The notes beneath the pieces are model-generated. The model was not told the origin of the DNA. It did not search any database and saw only the letters and a list, made by a program, of their open reading frames with translations. A stretch of DNA of 10,462 nucleotides from an uncultured Eubacterium sp. (GTDB lineage Bacteria; Bacillota; Clostridia; Oscillospirales; Acutalibacteraceae), in contig CAJOER010000030.1 in the NCBI GenBank assembly GCA_905233805.1, forward strand, positions 1 through 10,462, in the 5' to 3' direction. The position numbers and the translations under genes were made by a program. This document shows positions 6,014 through 10,462 of the stretch, piece after piece. Every line of letters starts with the position of its first letter. Positions within the stretch are counted from its first letter, which is position 1.

Positions 6014-7324
6014 TTATGAATATGCGGGAATATAAACGAGAACGTAAATCGCATAATAAATCATCAAAAAGCCGTAAGTAAAGTTTCTGAATCTGTCCTT
6101 AAACCACATTAAATCGTGCTCGCGCAGAACGACATAAAGAACCAGCGTGAACTGAACGAGGAAGGCATGTCCTGCCCAACGTCCCATATCCGCCGAACAC
6201 AGTACGCCCGCAAGAACGGTAACGAAAACCTGGAACGGCGCAAGGAAATAAACGAGCCTTACAAGGCCTTTGTCCTCTCTGAACTTATGCCACCAGTACA
6301 TAACGAACATAACGTAAAGAGGAGCGCAGGTGCATACCGCTATGAACAGTTTCATAATCAGTTCGGGGAAAATTCCGAACAGTTTAAGGTTGAATATAAA
6401 CTGAGTAATAACTCTTCCGAAAAGAAGAGATACCTTCGGCGAGAGCTTGCCCTCAATCGCGGGAATAAGTTCCTCGGGATTAACCCAGATATAAGGGTTG
6501 TTAACCTCGCTGTTAGTGTAATCGTTATAAAACGCGTAATTGAAATAAACCGTGAAGTTATAATGCGAATTATCGCGTAGCGCAAGCTGCTTGTTAAACG
6601 TATTCATATCGTAAACAAGGTTTGAATTTTCAGTCGTAAGGAAATACACGAACATAACCGCCGTTAGTATTACCGAAAATACAAACAGCACTCCATAGCC
6701 TGTTCTGTTCTTCTTTTTCTCCGACTTACAAGCCTCGAATAAAAGTATGAGTGCAAAAAGCAAAACGTACGTCGCAACCGACGAGAAATGCACAAGCAGA
6801 GTCAGCGCGAACACAATCGGAATCAGAAACTTAAGATAATCGTTTCTGATAAATGCGAAGAATAAGAGCGCAAAGAGTATCCAGTAAAAGTCAAGCATTC
6901 CGAATTCTTCGGTATAAATCGCAAAAGTTGACGGTCCGGAAAGATAGAAAATTATTAAGATAAAGAGAATGAGCTTCTCTTTAGGCGTTTTCAGCATTGT
7001 AATTGCTCTTGCAAGGAAGACTGAGAGCACCGCAAAAAACACAAGAATAAGCACCGTCAGATAGACGTTTAACTGATTTTCATAAACCTCTTTGAAGAAG
7101 AGGTGATAAATAGCGCCCGGAAGGAACTTTGTACAGAATCCGAAACTGTAATCAACAAGGTGCTGGGTATAGGTTGCAGGGTCAACTCTCCATTCGGCCA
7201 TCGGTTCAACGAACCAGCTGTTATACAGTATTACAAAAATAAAAAAGAAAAGCGCATAATACCAGAATGCATATTTTGAATTTAAAAGCTTATCATATTT
7301 TTCAACTAACGCTTTTTTGTTCAA
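6014..7324 (-). CDS. Large polytopic membrane protein, possible glycan polymerase or GT-C-like enzyme (436 aa)
   Basis: About eleven or twelve membrane segments are visible (about 19-37, 86-106, 117-134, 143-160, 164-180, 182-198, 211-230, 302-318, 323-345, 356-376, 385-402, 413-432). A long loop lies at about 38-85 and another at about 231-300. Conspicuous loop motifs are DYSFGFCTKFLPGAI (58-72) and ADMGRWAGHAF (378-388). Many-TM proteins with two large loops and such motifs occur among Wzy/EpsG-like polymerases and GT-C glycosyltransferases, and the GtrA gene nearby fits, but I cannot assign a family. The start is TTG (7324-7322), set by AAGGAGGT 7 nt upstream. It is the second gene of the operon, 19 nt after the previous stop. 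Confidence 0.8.
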   Translation of the reverse strand: MNKKALVEKYDKLLNSKYAFWYYALFFFIFVILYNSWFVEPMAEWRVDPATYTQHLVDYSFGFCTKFLPGAIYHLFFKEVYENQLNVYLTVLILVFFAVLSVFLARAITMLKTPKEKLILFILIIFYLSGPSTFAIYTEEFGMLDFYWILFALLFFAFIRNDYLKFLIPIVFALTLLVHFSSVATYVLLFALILLFEACKSEKKKNRTGYGVLFVFSVILTAVMFVYFLTTENSNLVYDMNTFNKQLALRDNSHYNFTVYFNYAFYNDYTNSEVNNPYIWVNPEELIPAIEGKLSPKVSLLFGRVITQFIFNLKLFGIFPELIMKLFIAVCTCAPLYVMFVMYWWHKFREDKGLVRLVYFLAPFQVFVTVLAGVLCSADMGRWAGHAFLVQFTLVLYVVLREHDLMWFKDRFRNFTYGFLMIYYAIYVLVYIPAYS

Positions 7325-7330
7325 AATTAC

Positions 7331-7338
7331 ACCTCCTT
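7331..7338 (-). promoter_or_regulatory. RBS selecting the TTG start of the 436-aa protein
   Basis: The minus strand reads AAGGAGGT; GGAGG ends 7 nt before TTG at 7324-7322. No ATG in the frame is close enough to use this site; the intervening codons are GTA and ATT. Confidence 0.75.
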
Positions 7339-7343
7339 TTTAT

Positions 7344-9230
7344 CTACTGTTTAATATCCGCCGAATAAAGCTGATTCAGCAACTGAATTTTCTTTTCCGT
7401 CTTTTTCGGAATATCCTTAATGTCAGCCGAATCCTTTTTCCTGCGCTGAACGTAAGTTACTTTGTATTTTTTATTATCGTATTTTTCGCCGCCGTCAAAG
7501 AACGGGTTTCTAAATCCTTTTTTATCAAATTCGTACTTTTCAACGCGTTTTCCTTCGTAGTAGTACTTTGAATAACCGTAATCGGTATTGTAAGAAGCCT
7601 TGAAGGTGGATTTGAATTCCGTTCCCTCAAATTCATACTCAGCCGAAACCGCGCTTACATGCTTTCCGTAATCGGAATTTGTAAACGAATTAAGGCAGTA
7701 ATACGATTTTTTGTTTTCGTTTTTGATAAGATAATAAATGTCGGAATTGTTATTAAGCTTATTCGACAGTCCTTCGTTTGTATAAGTGAGGATTGCTCTT
7801 CCTCCGCTGTATCTGTAAATATCGCAGTAATACCTGTCAACCTCAATCGTAACGTTTTCGCCGCTCGACGTTTCATTTCTCACCTTTACGGGCTTTCTGT
7901 ATACAAGAAGAAGCTCCTTGTTTTTATCCCCGTCAAAGTCAATGAGGTCAACCACTGCAAGACCGTCAATGTACGCCTCGCCGATTTCCTCGGTATAACT
8001 GCACACGCCGTATTTCTTGTTGTAGTCCTGAACTACCTGATAATACGCGTTTTCAACAGTCTGTTTTTTGCCTATCTTTTCAATATTGTCAACGCCCTTG
8101 AAGCTTTCAATGAGCGCAGCCGCCCTGTCGACTTCAACAGCCGCCTTTTCTTCTTTGAGAACGGAATACCTGATACGTTCAAACGCGTCCGTATCGTCTT
8201 TTCCGTCAACGGAATATGCCCTTGTCTTAGGGTCGTATTCACCGTAGTATTTCTTGTCAAAGCCGTCGCGTTTTAGCTGCATTAAAGAGAACTTGTTAAC
8301 GTTCTTTTTATTGTCAAACTTGGCGATATAATACTTGTTTCTGGAGTGATAAAGAAGCGAGTAAACGTCGTCGGCCCTGTTATCCGTCTGAGCCGCAACG
8401 TCGCTGTAAAGAACGGTAAATTCGTCCTTCTCGCTCTTTCCCCACACCTCGTTATAGTATTTTCCGTTTTTAGCGTAAACGAGCATAAGTTCGCTTTCGC
8501 CGTCGTCGTCAAAATCGAGTTCTCTTACAAAACAAAGTCCCGTAAGCCTGAATCCGCGGACCTTATATGTATCGTAAAGGTTTTCGTAATTCGCGTTTCC
8601 GTAACGCGTTGCATAATCGGAACAAACCCTCGCCGCGTTTTTACTGAATTCGCTGGCGCGGTCGTTCTCCTTGTTAATCGAGTGCATAAAAACATACACA
8701 ACGCCCGTAAATACAGCGATAACAAATACAAACATAACAAGAATAACAAGAAAATGTCTGAGCTTCGACGGTTCCTTTTGTTCCTGCTGTTCCCTGAAAC
8801 GCTTTACACTGCTGACGCCCCTGTCCAGAGTTGCCCTGAGTTTTTCGCTTATAGGTTCGGACGGTTCTTCTTCCTCGTCCTCGGATTCGGCACCGTACTC
8901 TTCGGGAGGAATAATTCTCTCCCTTCTCTTCGGGGGTTCAAGTTCTCCGCGCTGACGCATTTCGTCAAGCTGTCTGTGAACCTCCTCGGTTGAGGTGTTC
9001 ATATTTTCAAACGCCTCAATCGCCGCTGCAAGTTCATCGGCCGGAACCGAACTTTCCGCCTCGGGAGAAGTATCTTCTTCGTTAAGTACCGGAGGTGTAA
9101 AGGCAGGGATTTCAGAAGCAGTCAGTGCATATTCGAGTTTTTCTGCTACCGGTATTTCACATACAAATGACGGCAGAGAATAAGACGAAGGAATATTGCC
9201 TTCGTAGTCAAAATAATTGCTCTGTTTCAT
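7344..9230 (-). CDS. Single-pass membrane protein with duplicated DxDxD-type external domain (628 aa)
   Basis: Function unknown. The N-terminal cytoplasmic part (1-158) is low-complexity, acidic and proline-rich (for example ESEDEEEEPSEP at 115-126) and ends in basic residues before one membrane helix (about 160-183). The external part (184-628) holds two related units: VRELDFDDDGESELMLVY (235-252) and VDLIDFDGDKNKELLLVY (427-444). Each is preceded by a DY-x-x-(R/K)YG segment and followed by Tyr-rich strands. The pattern recalls FG-GAP/VCBS-type calcium-binding loops in beta-propeller or surface proteins, with D239, D241, D243 and D431, D433, D435 as candidate ligands. An ATG at 9248 would add MEGGEG, but those codons are the Shine-Dalgarno itself, so M at 9230 is chosen. 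It is the first gene of the four-gene operon. Confidence 0.85.
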   Translation of the reverse strand: MKQSNYFDYEGNIPSSYSLPSFVCEIPVAEKLEYALTASEIPAFTPPVLNEEDTSPEAESSVPADELAAAIEAFENMNTSTEEVHRQLDEMRQRGELEPPKRRERIIPPEEYGAESEDEEEEPSEPISEKLRATLDRGVSSVKRFREQQEQKEPSKLRHFLVILVMFVFVIAVFTGVVYVFMHSINKENDRASEFSKNAARVCSDYATRYGNANYENLYDTYKVRGFRLTGLCFVRELDFDDDGESELMLVYAKNGKYYNEVWGKSEKDEFTVLYSDVAAQTDNRADDVYSLLYHSRNKYYIAKFDNKKNVNKFSLMQLKRDGFDKKYYGEYDPKTRAYSVDGKDDTDAFERIRYSVLKEEKAAVEVDRAAALIESFKGVDNIEKIGKKQTVENAYYQVVQDYNKKYGVCSYTEEIGEAYIDGLAVVDLIDFDGDKNKELLLVYRKPVKVRNETSSGENVTIEVDRYYCDIYRYSGGRAILTYTNEGLSNKLNNNSDIYYLIKNENKKSYYCLNSFTNSDYGKHVSAVSAEYEFEGTEFKSTFKASYNTDYGYSKYYYEGKRVEKYEFDKKGFRNPFFDGGEKYDNKKYKVTYVQRRKKDSADIKDIPKKTEKKIQLLNQLYSADIKQ

Positions 9231-9237
9231 GCCTTCA

Positions 9238-9246
9238 CCTCCCTCC
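9238..9246 (-). promoter_or_regulatory. RBS that decides the start of the 628-aa protein
   Basis: The minus strand reads GGAGGGAGG, followed by TGAAGGC and then ATG (9230-9228), 7 nt from GGAGG. The ATG at 9248-9246 has no comparable site upstream, and its first six codons encode this RBS. Confidence 0.8.
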
Positions 9247-9278
9247 ATATATTGTTTGAAAGTGCCGTAAGCTATAAT

Positions 9279-9307
9279 ATTTTAGCATATTATGTTTAAT
9301 TTAGCAA
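9279..9307 (-). promoter_or_regulatory. Extended -10 promoter of the four-gene operon
   Basis: On the minus strand TTGCTA (9307-9302), a 17-bp spacer ending in TGC and TAAAAT (9284-9279) are seen, so the -10 is of the TGn-extended type. The transcript start would be near 9272, a leader of about 40 nt. Confidence 0.68.
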
Positions 9308-9412
9308 CTAAAATTAATATTATATAGGCGCCGTGCATAGTCATATTTTGTAATATATATTTGCCCCGAAAAATGCATATTACCTATATGTTCTTATATT
9401 TATAGAAACAAT

Positions 9413-9441
9413 TTGCAATACAGGGCAATATATGGTATAGT
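9413..9441 (+). promoter_or_regulatory. Extended -10 promoter of the DUF3048 lipoprotein gene
   Basis: TTGCAA (9413-9418), a 17-bp spacer ending in TGG and TATAGT (9436-9441) are seen. The start near 9448 gives a leader of about 30 nt. It is divergent from the operon promoter about 105 bp away. The AT-rich gap between them shows no gene; a GGCGCC site is at 9328-9333. Confidence 0.68.
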
Positions 9442-9478
9442 TATTTTGTAACATTTTTTAACAAAAGGAGAAAATGTG

Positions 9479-10462
9479 ATGAAAAAAATATTTTCACTGA
9501 TATTGGTATTTGTACTTGCGGCAACGCTTTTCGGTTGCTCAAAAAAGGCGGGCGACGTTACTCCCGAGCCTACAACCGCCGCCACCACGACCGAAAAAGT
9601 CTGGCCGAGTTATAACCCCCTTACGGGAGAAGATGATTACGACAGCAAGGCAGTGGGAAAACGTCCCGTCGCAATAGTTGTTGAAAACCTGTCCCCTGCA
9701 AGACCGCAGTGGGCAATCGGTTCCTCCGATATAATCGTCGAGGGCGAGGTTGAAGGCGGTATAAGCCGTATGCTCTGGCTCTATGCGGACTATACCAAGG
9801 TGCCCGAAAAAGTAGGCCCCATCCGTTCGGCGCGTCCCTCATACGTAAAATTCAGCGAATACTTCGACGCAATTTATATCCACTGGGGAGGAAGCCACAA
9901 CAACAAAGGATATAAGGGCGGTTACACCGTAATCAAGGAAGACAAGGTCAGCGACTTTGACGGAATGAAGGGCGGAATCCTTTTCGGCAGAGATAACACG
10001 AGAAGAGTTTCAAGCGAGCACAGGGGAATCCTCCACGGCGATAAGATTCCTCAGGCGATTAAAGAAAAAGGATACCGCACTAATCTTAAAGACAAGAAAT
10101 TCAGCGAGCTGAGATTCAACAAAAAAATCACCGACCCGGGCGAAGGCGATGCCAAAAACGTAAACTGCACCTTCTCTTCCCGCACGGATACGAGAAAATT
10201 CACATATAGCGAAAAAGACAAAAAGTATCATACAAACGACTGGAAAACGGATGTAAAATTCCAGAACGTTATCATCCTTATGGACGAAACAAAGTATATC
10301 ACCGTTCCGTATAAAGGCGCTTCAACTACCTATCTTAACTATAAGTACAAGGGCGGAAAGGGCTACTATATCTCCAACGGAAAGCAGACGGAGATAACCT
10401 GGAAAGTAAAGAAAAACCGTATTTATTTCAAGGATAAGACCGACTCAAAGAGAATTAAAATC
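9479..10462 (+). CDS. DUF3048 (YerB-type) lipoprotein, partial (328 codons visible)
   Basis: Residues 1-20 form a lipoprotein signal (MKKIFSLILVFVLAATLFGC) with lipidated C20, followed by a Thr/Pro/Ala-rich linker. The DUF3048 core follows: NPLTG (46-50), KRPVAIVVENLSPARPQWAI (61-80), ADI-like SSDIIVEGEVEGGISRML (82-99) and VGPIRSARPSYV (112-123). The later DVKFQNVIILMDETKYIT segment matches the usual C-terminal subdomain. The biochemical role of the family is not established to my knowledge; B. subtilis YerB is the named homologue. The start ATG 9479 follows AAAGGAG by 8 nt. An overlapping ATG at 9474 is directly followed by TGA and is unusable. The frame is open at the right edge; DUF3048 proteins are usually only slightly longer, so little is missing. 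Confidence 0.93.
   Translation, partial: MKKIFSLILVFVLAATLFGCSKKAGDVTPEPTTAATTTEKVWPSYNPLTGEDDYDSKAVGKRPVAIVVENLSPARPQWAIGSSDIIVEGEVEGGISRMLWLYADYTKVPEKVGPIRSARPSYVKFSEYFDAIYIHWGGSHNNKGYKGGYTVIKEDKVSDFDGMKGGILFGRDNTRRVSSEHRGILHGDKIPQAIKEKGYRTNLKDKKFSELRFNKKITDPGEGDAKNVNCTFSSRTDTRKFTYSEKDKKYHTNDWKTDVKFQNVIILMDETKYITVPYKGASTTYLNYKYKGGKGYYISNGKQTEITWKVKKNRIYFKDKTDSKRIKI

Noticed and set aside
6116..6580. Plus-strand 154-aa frame inside the 436-aa gene
   Set aside because: It is a shadow of a well-supported operon gene, with no RBS or family signature.
7659..8993. Long plus-strand reading frames of 205 aa (7659-8276) and 215 aa (8346-8993)
   Set aside because: They lie wholly antisense to the 628-aa gene, have no RBS-supported start and no domain pattern, and the sense gene shows clear membrane and repeat structure.
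9231..9248. ATG at 9248 as start of the 628-aa protein
   Set aside because: Its first codons are the Shine-Dalgarno for the ATG at 9230, and it has no RBS of its own.
9271..9286. Imperfect palindrome GCTATAAT/ATTTTAGC over the operon -10
   Set aside because: It has one mismatch and coincides with an AT-rich -10 box; symmetry here is not convincing evidence of an operator.

Overview
The window looks like a chromosomal segment from a low-to-moderate G+C Bacillota, most likely class Clostridia (Ruminococcaceae/Oscillospirales-like). This rests on strong AGGAGG-type ribosome binding sites, TTG starts, SigA-like promoters with 17-bp spacers, a zinc-ribbon Ser/Thr kinase-like gene, a dockerin-like secreted protein and a DUF3048 (YerB-type) lipoprotein. 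The placement is inferred by eye from gene families and style, not from a search. I see no RNA genes, CRISPR array or insertion sequence.

Left part (1-2807). A minus-strand kinase-like gene runs off the left edge. Its visible N-lobe lacks the glycine loop and the VAIK lysine, so it looks like a pseudokinase. It has a near-consensus promoter at 455-483, directly next to the terminator of the preceding minus-strand gene, a multi-pass membrane protein (498-1253). Divergent from that is a small PqqD-like gene (1328-1591) closed by a terminator. Convergent with it is a secreted multidomain protein (1611-2807) starting at TTG and ending in a half dockerin-like calcium loop.

Middle (2808-4790). A divergent AT-rich intergenic region carries two promoters and a perfect 19-bp palindrome. 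On the plus strand a histidine kinase with a very short external loop and an OmpR-type response regulator overlap by ATGA and end at a terminator shared with the next, convergent operon.

Right part (4784-10462). A tight minus-strand operon of four envelope genes runs from a promoter at 9279-9307. It encodes a single-pass protein with a duplicated DxDxD-type external domain, an 11-12-TM protein, a 7-8-TM protein and a GtrA-family protein. The GtrA gene's coupled ATG is out of frame with its body, so it carries a frameshift (mutation or sequence error). Divergent from the operon is a DUF3048 lipoprotein gene that runs off the right edge. The operon looks like a membrane glycan or lipid-linked sugar module, but no enzyme of known chemistry is visible in it.

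No gene-free stretch exceeds about 250 bases. The gaps hold the promoters, RBSs, palindrome and terminators listed.
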